Source: JAGMES01 sp023128035
Lineage (GTDB): Bacteria; Bacillota; Halanaerobiia; DY22613
Assembly: GCA_030627905.1 (NCBI GenBank)
Contig: DAOVRZ010000140.1
Span: 1-11,142 of the forward strand
Reading direction: 5' to 3'
Length of the DNA: 11,142 nucleotides
Shown here: positions 1-5,722 of the stretch, one piece after another
Layout: the number at the start of each line of letters is the position of its first letter
How positions within the stretch are numbered: position 1 is the first letter of the stretch
Notes under the pieces: generated by a model
The model's database searches: none
Told to the model about the DNA's origin: nothing
The model's input: the letters and a program-made list of their open reading frames with translations, nothing else
Translations under genes and position numbers: made by a program

Positions 1-50
1 AAAAATAGATCGTTTAATGATTCGGATATCGTTATCTTTTCTTTAGGTAT

Positions 51-140
51 ATGGTGCGCGCATCCAGTTTCTATCCCGACAAAACTGCACGCTGGGATCT
101 GTGCGGGGGGCGTCGAGTGATCGGCGTTTCTACCGTGACT
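51..140 (+). other. GC-rich patch, possible group II intron 3' end
   Basis: About 59% of bases 51-140 are G or C, far above the surrounding AT-rich DNA. Near its end, 110-116 pairs with 121-127 around a GTGA (GNRA-type) tetraloop. The stem continues downward from the G run at 105-109 to 128-133, leaving A132 bulged about 8 nt before a likely end at 139-140. That layout is what domain VI and the branch-point A of a group II intron look like. I could not fold a convincing domain V just upstream and no reverse transcriptase is in view. This is a tentative remnant call only. Short open stretches here (frame 1 to 120, frame 3 51-146) have no good ribosome binding site. Confidence 0.3.
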
Positions 141-368
141 AAATGACGCAAACACACAAAAAACAGTCATCGTATGTGATCCAATTTATCCTAACGAGCC
201 ATTTATTCCACCAGATCTTTAAAAAAAGTTATTAAAAGATTTATACCAAGAATTAAGTCATGTGAGAATGAAAGAACAGTAAAAAATGCTGCATGGAGGA
301 TGTAGTTATTTTAACAATTATTAAGGAGAAATAAGTTAGGAAGAGTACAGAAAGTATAAAGATAATTT
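141..368. other. Intergenic stretch, no feature recognised
   Basis: This is AT-rich DNA between the GC-rich patch and the orphan IS605-type right end. I see no open frame with a ribosome binding site, no tRNA-like fold and no clear sigma-A promoter. If the right-end module at 369-486 came from a complete IS200/IS605 element, decayed tnpB sequence would be expected here, but I cannot recognise any. Confidence 0.5.
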
Positions 369-486
369 TTTATCTTTAGAGATAAGACTCCCACTTCTAT
401 AAGTGGTGGGAATTGTTTTTAATCTTCAGTGGGGGTAGAATCCTCCACTGAAGCCCCAATGTTCAGCTTTAGCTGGACAAGTTCAC
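369..486 (+). mobile_element. Orphan IS200/IS605-type right end, omega-RNA-like, copy 1
   Basis: A 118-bp module is ~91% identical to 5063-5179. It folds as consecutive hairpins: 370-385 (weak), the ACTTCTATAAGT hairpin at about 388-410, a long stem with arms CTTCAGTGG and CCACTGAAG (about 424-452), and GTTCAGC-TTTA-GCTGGAC (461-478). It ends in TTCAC (482-486), like known IS200/IS605 right-end cleavage sequences. From knowledge of the family, this architecture is the right end that doubles as the scaffold of the TnpB omega (re)RNA, whose guide is the flanking DNA just past the end (here from 487). No tnpA or tnpB accompanies it, so it is a solo end or a PATE-like non-autonomous element. It ends only about 20 bp before the helicase gene, so it lies in that gene's leader. 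Confidence 0.7.
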
Positions 487-513
487 TGGATATTATTAGA
501 GAGGTCTATGATA

Positions 514-2859
514 ATGGAACAAAAGAAAATAATCAAAATTTCAGTTCGAAAATTGATTGAATTTGTGTTACGCTCAGGCGATCTTGTGTCAAGTTTTGTA
601 GGAAGTTCAAGAGCGTTAGAGGGAACAAAAGCTCATCAAGCTGTTCAAAAGGCTGCTCAAGAAGGTTATAATCCTGAAGTAATGATTACTTATATTGTTG
701 AAGATAATGATATTAATTTGGAAATTGTAGGACGGATTGATGGAGTCATTAAAAGTGGTGGAGAGGTTGTTATAGATGAGATAAAGTCAATTACTAGAAG
801 TTTAGAATATATAGAGGAAGATAATCCATATCATTGGGCTCAGGCAAAATGTTATGCTTTTATTTATGCACAACAAAATTGTATTGAAAACATTGAGATT
901 CAACTTACGTATTATCAACTTGAAACTAAAAAGATTAAACGTATCAATCGATCTTTTTCATTAGAAGAATTAAAGATATACTTTTATGAGATCGTTAATC
1001 AGTATCTTCAGTGGGCCAGAGTAATTCAAGATTGGGAAAAAGTACGTAATAATTCTATAAACCAATTAAACTTTCCTTTTACTTCTTATCGTAAAGGCCA
1101 GAGAAAAATGGCTGTAGCAGTTTATCAGACGATTCTGGAAGGCAAAAATCTTTTTGCTGAGGCTCCAACAGGTATAGGTAAAACTATAGCTACACTGTTT
1201 CCTGCTATTAAAGCAATCAGCGAAGGTCATATTTCAAAAATATTTTATCTTACAGCAAAAACAATAACAAGAACTATAGCTGAAAAAGCTTTTACTATAA
1301 TGCGTGAAAATGGGTTACGATGTAAAACTGTGACTTTGACAGCAAAAGAAAAAATTTGTTTCAATTCAGAAGTTAATTGTAATCCAGAAACATGTGAATT
1401 CGCTAAAGGGCATTTTGACAGAGTGGATGATGCTATAAAAGATATATTTACGCAGGATGCATTTACACGCTCAGTAATAGAGGAATATGCCATGAAATAT
1501 AAAGTTTGTCCCTTTGAATTTTCTTTAGATTTAGTATTCAACTCAGATTGTATCATTTGTGATTATAATTATGTCTTTGACCCAAGAGTTCATCTTAAAA
1601 GGTTTTTTATGGATAATACTATAGAATCTATTCTTTTAGTTGATGAAGCCCATAATCTAGTTGATCGTGCTCGAAGTATGTTTTCGGCAGAATTGTTTAA
1701 AAAACCAATTCTAGATCTCAAACGCGAAACAAAAGAAGTAATACCAGAACTTTCAAAAAAACTTCATAAGATTAACTTATATATGATTCAATTAAGAAAA
1801 AAATGCGAAGAACGTGAAGAAAGGACCATCATTGAAAAGGAACTGCCAAAAGATATTATTCCTTTACTGAAAAGTTTTACAAAATTAGCAGATAGCTGGT
1901 TGGCAAAGAATATTCAATCTTCCTTTCGTGCTGAATTACTTGAAATATATTATACAGTAGTAGTATTTTTAAGAATTTCCGAATTATATGATGAAAAATA
2001 TATTACTTATGTTGAAAAGATAAAAAATGATATTAAACTAAAAATATTTTGTTTAGATCCTTCTACTTTATTAAAAAAAGCGCTTAAACGTGGAAAGGGA
2101 GGTATATTTTTTTCTGCAACTTTATCTCCACTTGATTATTTTATGGAACTTTTAGGAGGGTCAGAAGACTCTTATCGTATCAAATTAAATTCTCCATTTC
2201 CACGAGAAAATCTTTGTCTTTTGATTGATGATTCCGTATCAACCAAATTTAAGATGAGAGAGTTTACCTATGATAGAATTACCGAAACTATATCTGTAAT
2301 TGTAAATGAACATAAAGGTAATTATTTAGTTTTTTTACCGTCGTATAAATATATGAATGAGATTTATAATAGATTTTGTGAGAAAGACTTAAAATTTAAT
2401 ACAATCTGTCAAACGTATGGAATGTCAGAAAAAGAAAGAGAAGATTTTTTAAAAAACTTTTCTGTAGAAAATGAAAAACCCCTGGTAGGTTTTGCAGTTC
2501 TTGGAGGAATATTTGGAGAAGGAATTGATTTAACAGGTGAACGTTTAACAGGAGTAATTATTGGTGGTGTAGGATTGCCCCAAATTTGTTTTGAAAGGAA
2601 TATACTTCGAGAATATTTTTTAGAAAAAAAAGGCATGGGGTTTGAATATGCTTATATCTACCCAGGTATTAATAAGATTTTACAAGCAGCGGGTCGGGTA
2701 ATTAGAACCGAAAAAGATCGAGGAATTGTTTTTTTGATCGATGAAAGATATTCTTATTCTGCTTATCGTAAATTATTACCTAATTATTGGTATCCACTTA
2801 TTAAGGTTAGAGATAATTCGCAAGTAGTTAATCGAATTAATCAGTTTTTTAATGATTGA
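514..2859 (+). CDS. PD-(D/E)XK nuclease / Fe-S XPD-DinG family helicase fusion
   Basis: Predicted ATP-dependent DNA helicase with an N-terminal nuclease domain, acting on nucleic acid in the cytoplasm. Residues below are numbered from the ATG at 508. Residues 10-120 carry the PD-(D/E)XK pattern of Cas4/RecB-type nucleases: H43, D78 in GRIDG, E91-x-K93, then Q112-xxx-Y116. The helicase follows: a Q198 motif, Walker A APTGIGKT (219-226), four cysteines placed as in XPD Fe-S domains (C284, C291, C296, C334), DEAH at 379-382, SAT at 536-538, GEGIDLTG around 670-677, and motif VI QAAGRVIR (726-733). All catalytic motifs look intact. ATG508 is only three bases from AGAGAGGT (498-505), while ATG514 is eight bases away, so 514 (781 aa) is the better start. 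Such fusions (COG1199) occur in Clostridia; repair is the usual inference, and defence is possible. Confidence 0.88.
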   Translation: MEQKKIIKISVRKLIEFVLRSGDLVSSFVGSSRALEGTKAHQAVQKAAQEGYNPEVMITYIVEDNDINLEIVGRIDGVIKSGGEVVIDEIKSITRSLEYIEEDNPYHWAQAKCYAFIYAQQNCIENIEIQLTYYQLETKKIKRINRSFSLEELKIYFYEIVNQYLQWARVIQDWEKVRNNSINQLNFPFTSYRKGQRKMAVAVYQTILEGKNLFAEAPTGIGKTIATLFPAIKAISEGHISKIFYLTAKTITRTIAEKAFTIMRENGLRCKTVTLTAKEKICFNSEVNCNPETCEFAKGHFDRVDDAIKDIFTQDAFTRSVIEEYAMKYKVCPFEFSLDLVFNSDCIICDYNYVFDPRVHLKRFFMDNTIESILLVDEAHNLVDRARSMFSAELFKKPILDLKRETKEVIPELSKKLHKINLYMIQLRKKCEEREERTIIEKELPKDIIPLLKSFTKLADSWLAKNIQSSFRAELLEIYYTVVVFLRISELYDEKYITYVEKIKNDIKLKIFCLDPSTLLKKALKRGKGGIFFSATLSPLDYFMELLGGSEDSYRIKLNSPFPRENLCLLIDDSVSTKFKMREFTYDRITETISVIVNEHKGNYLVFLPSYKYMNEIYNRFCEKDLKFNTICQTYGMSEKEREDFLKNFSVENEKPLVGFAVLGGIFGEGIDLTGERLTGVIIGGVGLPQICFERNILREYFLEKKGMGFEYAYIYPGINKILQAAGRVIRTEKDRGIVFLIDERYSYSAYRKLLPNYWYPLIKVRDNSQVVNRINQFFND

Positions 2860-2863
2860 GTTT

Positions 2864-3060
2864 AGTGTAAAATGCGTTTAATGGCATATCATATATAGAA
2901 AAAAGTTCCTTAGAAAAGTCAGCTCTGCATAGCTTTATATTTTAAAGAGAGTTTTGTTTAGTGTTATTATTTTTTGTTCTAAGTTAGTTTTGATAGGTCG
3001 AGCTGACTTAGGCGTCACTTTTTTCTATATATGATATGCCATTAAACGAAGCTTTGCACT
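2864..3060. repeat. MITE-like foldback element with perfect 32-bp inverted repeats
   Basis: Bases 2875-2906 and 3017-3048 are perfect inverted repeats of 32 bp. The pairing can be extended imperfectly outward to about 2864 and 3060. An inner pair, AAGTCAGCTC (2916-2925) against GAGCTGACTT (3000-3009), prolongs the foldback. The ~75-bp centre is AT-rich and has no open frame. The whole is about 195 bp and fills most of the gap between the helicase gene and the next gene. Size and structure fit a miniature inverted-repeat transposable element. I could not find a clean target-site duplication, so a long non-mobile hairpin, for example one acting on transcript ends, is an alternative. Confidence 0.65.
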
Positions 3061-3137
3061 TGAACAGTAAAAATTGTATATCAGTTATTAGTTATTATTT
3101 CTTAAGTGAGTAAGGAACTTTATGAGGCTTTATTTTG

Positions 3138-3143
3138 TATAAT
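3138..3143 (+). promoter_or_regulatory. Possible -10 box for the basic repeat protein gene
   Basis: A perfect TATAAT lies 30 nt before the start codon at 3173. Seventeen bases upstream the sequence is GAACTT (3115-3120), a poor -35 match, so the promoter call is weak. A GGAGGTG ribosome binding site (about 3162-3168) follows. Confidence 0.35.
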
Positions 3144-3172
3144 ATAGTAATCTTTTATGTCGGAGGTGCTAT

Positions 3173-3652
3173 ATGATGCATTATGAGCCTTTTTGCCCAC
3201 AATATTTTTGTTGCCCATATTATTATAATTATTTTAGAGCTTTTTACAATCATTATTTGGCATTAGAGTATTTTAGACAACTAAGAGAAGAAGATTCTGG
3301 TGTAAGTGATGCTGAAGAGGTCAGGGATTATCGAAAAAAATCGGTAAATTCGATTTTGAGGATTTTTTTAACTCGTCGGCGAGATGTGTTGGCTTTAATT
3401 GAAGTATTTGGAGTTCCGAGATATGTTAGTATTGTTTTAACTAGAAGAATTATTAGATTTGTTTTGGAAAATGCGAAAAAAGTAAAGGGCAATCTGAATC
3501 AAAAGGTAAGGAAGTTATTTAATAAATTTATCAAGAAGAATAGAAGAGTGATCATTGTACTTAAACTTTTTGGAGTTCCTCAGCCAATAATTAATCGGTA
3601 TATCAGGCGTGTGATTAGGGTTACTTTAAGAAATATCGATAGAAAAAAATAA
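3173..3652 (+). CDS. Uncharacterised basic two-repeat protein with Tyr/Cys-rich N-terminus
   Basis: I do not recognise a family. The 159-aa product has three parts. Residues 1-35 are very rich in Tyr, Phe and Cys (C8, C13, C14; YYY at 16-18). An acidic linker spans about 38-52. Two tandem copies of a ~46-residue basic, amphipathic unit follow at 58-103 and 112-157, each with an identical FGVP centre (79-82 and 133-136, offset 54) and Arg/Lys-rich flanks ending in an RR[IV]IR motif. There is no signal peptide or clear transmembrane helix. The aromatic/Cys N-terminus recalls spore-coat-like proteins, and the basic repeats could bind nucleic acid or acidic surfaces; both are guesses. The start is ATG 3173, supported by GGAGGTG upstream; ATG 3176 is also possible. 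The gene stands alone and converges on the metallopeptidase gene. Confidence 0.7.
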   Translation: MMHYEPFCPQYFCCPYYYNYFRAFYNHYLALEYFRQLREEDSGVSDAEEVRDYRKKSVNSILRIFLTRRRDVLALIEVFGVPRYVSIVLTRRIIRFVLENAKKVKGNLNQKVRKLFNKFIKKNRRVIIVLKLFGVPQPIINRYIRRVIRVTLRNIDRKK

Positions 3653-3680
3653 AAGACCAGGCTTGGTCTTTTATTTTTTT
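3643..3680. terminator. Bidirectional intrinsic terminator overlapping two stop codons
   Basis: AAAAGACCA (3651-3659) pairs with TGGTCTTTT (3664-3672) around a GGCT loop. The stem is flanked by an A run at 3643-3649 and a T run at 3674-3681, so it ends in a U tract when transcribed in either direction. The stem includes the TAA of the plus-strand gene (3650-3652) and the TAA of the minus-strand gene (3673-3671). It serves both convergent units. Confidence 0.85.
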
Positions 3681-4171
3681 TCTTGCAAAGTCTCTAACCG
3701 TTTATTTGCCCAATATTCTGGAATTTCCATTTCTGCTGCGACTTGCTTTACATTAAAATCAAATTTAATGTAATAAGCTAAGAAAATTTGCTCAGGTGCA
3801 AGAATATTAAGAGCGAACTGGTTACATTCTATCTCGCGCTCATCGTCTTCCATATCATGATCAAAACAATTGATTAGAGTAGTAGTATGATATAAGTAAT
3901 GATAAATTTCGTGCAATATGGAAAAACGAATCTCACACTCAGGTCGTGAGTCATCATAAGCAAGGAGAACTTTTTCTCCGCTATGTTCTCTGCGACGGAT
4001 AAGCATAGCAGGTCTAGATGCAGGTAATGGTAGTGGTTTTCTTTTAAAATTATCATTTTCCAGAACTAATAAATTGAGCAATTTAAAGACGTCAATTGGA
4101 AATTTTAAGTTGTTTCGTTCGATGATATCATTAATGTACTCAGTATGTAACTGGATTTTTTTATTAAACAT
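3671..4171 (-). CDS. ImmA/IrrE-family metallopeptidase
   Basis: A 166-aa zinc peptidase of the ImmA/IrrE (COG2856, DUF955) family. The zinc-binding helix is HEIYH (H87, E88, H91), and the probable third ligand is E115 in the family's E-x-N-x-FA segment (ECNQFALNILAP, 115-126). The family length is normal and the motif is complete. Known members cleave or trigger cleavage of a partner XRE repressor: ImmA on ImmR in ICEBs1, IrrE on DdrO in Deinococcus. The start ATG (4171-4169) shares one base with the TAA of the upstream XRE gene (TAATG), so translation is coupled and the repressor is the probable substrate. No integrase or excisionase lies in this window, so the pair may be a stand-alone stress switch or a prophage/ICE relic. 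Confidence 0.88.
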   Translation of the reverse strand: MFNKKIQLHTEYINDIIERNNLKFPIDVFKLLNLLVLENDNFKRKPLPLPASRPAMLIRRREHSGEKVLLAYDDSRPECEIRFSILHEIYHYLYHTTTLINCFDHDMEDDEREIECNQFALNILAPEQIFLAYYIKFDFNVKQVAAEMEIPEYWANKRLETLQEKK

Positions 4172-4563
4172 TAGAATTCCATCTCGTCTTCTTCGCTTCC
4201 GAAGATTTCTTCGAAAGTTTTGATAGCAGTCATTATTTTGTTTATCTCATTTGTTGCTAGATGACCGAATTTATGCATCATGACTTGAAATTCTTGATCA
4301 TCTCTAAAACGTTTAGCAGTTCCTTGTAATTCTTCTGGTAAATTTTTAATAATTACATCGTCATCCAATATACCTTTGATTAAAAAATCAGTGGTTGTGT
4401 TTAGAATGTCGGCAATTTTTTCTAACACTTTCACTGAAGGGCCTGTCTTGTTGTTAACAATGTCTGATAAATGAGAGGGAGAAATTCCCACCCGATCTGC
4501 TAGTTGAATAAACTTCATGCCCCTTTGTCGAACTAAAGCTCTAATTCTATCCCCGATTGCCAT
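4171..4563 (-). CDS. XRE-family HTH repressor, partner of the ImmA-like peptidase
   Basis: A 130-aa DNA-binding protein. Residues 4-63 form a classic HTH_3/Cro-C1 domain, with the Q20-LADRVGIS helix, the turn, the recognition helix SPSHLSDIVNNK (28-39) and the trailing PSVKVLEKIADIL segment. The C-terminal half (about 70-130) has no HTH, is largely helical and charged, and ends in an acidic tail, EEDEMEF. That is where a partner peptidase would be expected to act. The start ATG (4563-4561) is preceded on the minus strand by GAGGAGGTG at good spacing. It heads a two-gene operon with the ImmA-like gene. A near-consensus promoter and a 28-bp palindrome lie just upstream, consistent with autorepression. 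Confidence 0.9.
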   Translation of the reverse strand: MAIGDRIRALVRQRGMKFIQLADRVGISPSHLSDIVNNKTGPSVKVLEKIADILNTTTDFLIKGILDDDVIIKNLPEELQGTAKRFRDDQEFQVMMHKFGHLATNEINKIMTAIKTFEEIFGSEEDEMEF

Positions 4564-4602
4564 ATTTCAACACCTCCTCAATTTATATATTCGTCTTAAG
4601 TT

Positions 4603-4630
4603 AATAATTTCCTTCTACTTAGAAATTATT
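4603..4630. promoter_or_regulatory. Candidate operator palindrome for the XRE repressor
   Basis: AATAATTTC (4603-4611) and GAAATTATT (4622-4630) are perfect 9-bp inverted arms separated by 10 bp. The right arm overlaps the -10 box (4628-4633) of the minus-strand promoter, and the palindrome covers the expected transcription start. This is where an autoregulating repressor would bind. The assignment to the adjacent repressor is inference. Confidence 0.5.
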
Positions 4631-4657
4631 TTAATAAAAAAGATAGAAAAACGTCAA
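4628..4657 (-). promoter_or_regulatory. Promoter of the XRE-ImmA operon
   Basis: Read on the minus strand, TTGACG (4657-4652) is followed after 18 bp by TAAAAT (4633-4628). This is a good sigma-A-type match, 65 nt before the start codon at 4563. The -10 region overlaps the palindrome described at 4603-4630. Confidence 0.6.
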
Positions 4658-4797
4658 AAAACACTGTAGTTGGAAATATGATGAAGATATATGGTAAAAA
4701 TTGACGATTAAAAAAATAAATTTTGTAGGATTTGTTTTTATGAAAGAGAGAATTTTAGATCATACTAAAGGTAGATCATCACAAAGGAGGTCACATA

Positions 4798-5019
4798 GTG
4801 ACAACAACTAAAATTATTGAAGTAATTGGTGAATCTCAACAAGGGTGGACTGAAGCGATTGATAATGCAGTTAATGAAGCATGTGAAACTATTGATGGAG
4901 TTAGCGGGGTTGAAGTTTTGCATTTGACAGGTACAATTCGGGATGGAAAAGTAATGGAATATAAGGCAGATGTGCAAATGGCTTTTCCTGTTAGGGAGAA
5001 AAGAAAGAAAAATTTATAA
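4798..5019 (+). CDS. Dodecin-family protein
   Basis: A 73-aa protein matching the dodecin family (COG3360) along its length: strand KIIEVIGES, helix GWTEAIDNAVNEACETI, then two strands ending in YKADVQMAF. Dodecins form hollow 12-subunit shells that store flavin or related ligands. The stacking tryptophan of the Halobacterium and Mycobacterium proteins is replaced by Gly37 (VSGVEV), and the partner glutamine position appears to be Lys57. It therefore belongs to the bacterial branch whose flavin binding is less certain. The start is GTG 4798, chosen because AAAGGAGG (4783-4790) lies seven bases upstream. The gene is divergent from the XRE operon. TTGACG at 4701-4706 could be its -35, but I see no good -10. 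The tail is Lys/Arg-rich (REKRKKNL). The next feature downstream is the second right-end module. Confidence 0.88.
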   Translation: MTTTKIIEVIGESQQGWTEAIDNAVNEACETIDGVSGVEVLHLTGTIRDGKVMEYKADVQMAFPVREKRKKNL

Positions 5020-5062
5020 AAAATATTTCGTTGTTCAATAAGTTATACCAAGAAGGGGTGGA

Positions 5063-5179
5063 TTTATCTTTTAAGATAAGACTCCCACTTCTATAAGTGG
5101 GGGCAATTATTTTAATCTTCAGTGGGGGTAGAATCCCCTACTGAAGCCCCGATGTTCAGCTTTAGCTGAACGAGTTCAC
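5063..5179 (+). mobile_element. Orphan IS200/IS605-type right end, omega-RNA-like, copy 2
   Basis: This is the second copy of the module at 369-486, with about ten substitutions and one indel, in the same orientation. All hairpins persist despite the changes: 5064-5079, the ACTTCTATAAGT hairpin near 5082-5104, the CTTCAGT...ACTGAAG stem (about 5118-5145) and GTTCAGC-TTTA-GCTGAAC (5154-5171). In the last stem a T-G pair of copy 1 is a T-A pair here, and in the first a closing T-G became T-A. Such changes suggest selection on an RNA, or recent descent from a functional one. It ends in TTCAC (5175-5179). No transposase gene adjoins. It lies between the dodecin gene and the spoVA operon, so the DNA at 5180-5199 would be the guide if the RNA is made. 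Confidence 0.7.
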
Positions 5180-5185
5180 TCCATT

Positions 5186-5213
5186 CCTTCTGTTTTGAAG
5201 GCATATTTTTTTT
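5186..5213 (+). terminator. Weak terminator-like hairpin before spoVAC
   Basis: CCTTC (5186-5190) pairs with GAAGG (5197-5201), followed a few bases later by a T run (5206-5213). The stem is only 5 bp, so termination would be inefficient. It could end transcripts coming from the dodecin gene or from the omega-RNA-like module. Confidence 0.3.
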
Positions 5214-5230
5214 AATAAATGGGAAGTCTT
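5201..5230 (+). promoter_or_regulatory. Possible forespore sigma (SigF/SigG) promoter for spoVA
   Basis: GCATA (5201-5205) matches the -35 element shared by forespore sigma factors. Fifteen bases on, GGGAAGTCTT (5221-5230) partly matches a SigF-type -10. The spoVA operon of Bacillus subtilis is SigG-dependent, which makes a forespore promoter expected here. The -10 match is incomplete, and this is a tentative call. Confidence 0.25.
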
Positions 5231-5250
5231 TAAAAGGAGGAGGTGGTTGT

Positions 5251-5700
5251 ATGAAAAATGTAAATAAAACTGCTGAAGAATATGATCAGATGATAAAAAA
5301 ATATAGATCAGATAAACCTCATTTTAAGAATATAATAATGGCTTTTTTAATTGGCGGAACAATTTGTTCAATAGGTCAGATTATCATTATTATTTTACAA
5401 AACGCAGGAATATCTGAACAATCTGCGAGCCCTCTTTCTACAATTATACTAATTTTTATTGGATCTTTTTTAACTGGCTTAGGTTTATATGATGAAATTG
5501 GTCAAATTGGTGGAGCAGGAGCCGCTGTTCCAGTAACAGGTTTTGCCAATGCAATAGTTTCTCCTGCTATGGAGCATAAACAAGATGGATGGATTTTGGG
5601 ATTAGGAGCAAAGATGTATATTGTTGCTGGGCCAGTGCTTACATACGGAATGGTTACTGCTTTTCTTATGGGGCTTTTAAAGACTATCTTTAAATATTGA
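5251..5700 (+). CDS. spoVAC: Stage V sporulation protein AC
   Basis: A 149-aa inner-membrane protein of the spore and a core SpoVA channel component. The B. subtilis homologue behaves as a mechanosensitive channel through which dipicolinic acid passes into the forespore and out at germination. The N-terminal 25 residues are charged and cytoplasmic (EEYDQMIKKY). Hydrophobic segments follow at about 26-50, 63-82, 88-104 and 115-144. Family hallmarks seen are GGTICSIGQ (35-43), GAGAAVPVTGF (88-98) and DGWILGLGAKM (112-122). Length matches the family. The start ATG has AAAGGAGGAGG upstream (5233-5243). It is the first gene of the operon, and spoVAA and spoVAB are not upstream, a layout usual in Clostridia. 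Confidence 0.95.
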   Translation: MKNVNKTAEEYDQMIKKYRSDKPHFKNIIMAFLIGGTICSIGQIIIIILQNAGISEQSASPLSTIILIFIGSFLTGLGLYDEIGQIGGAGAAVPVTGFANAIVSPAMEHKQDGWILGLGAKMYIVAGPVLTYGMVTAFLMGLLKTIFKY

Positions 5701-5722
5701 GTATTTGCAGGAGGGAGTTTAT

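Noticed and set aside
51..146. 31-codon open frame in the GC-rich patch
   Set aside because: There is no convincing ribosome binding site and no recognisable product; the RNA-fold explanation fits at least as well.
4761..4767. CATACTA as a SigG -10 for the dodecin gene
   Set aside because: No matching -35 at the required spacing.
4756..4779. Direct repeat TAGATCAT before the dodecin gene
   Set aside because: Two 8-bp copies only, with no further structure; likely chance.
241..5054. Shared 12-mer TTATACCAAGAA at 241-252 and 5043-5054, upstream of both right-end modules
   Set aside because: Distance to the module differs greatly (about 128 and 20 bp), and a 12-mer match is expected by chance in AT-rich DNA of this length.
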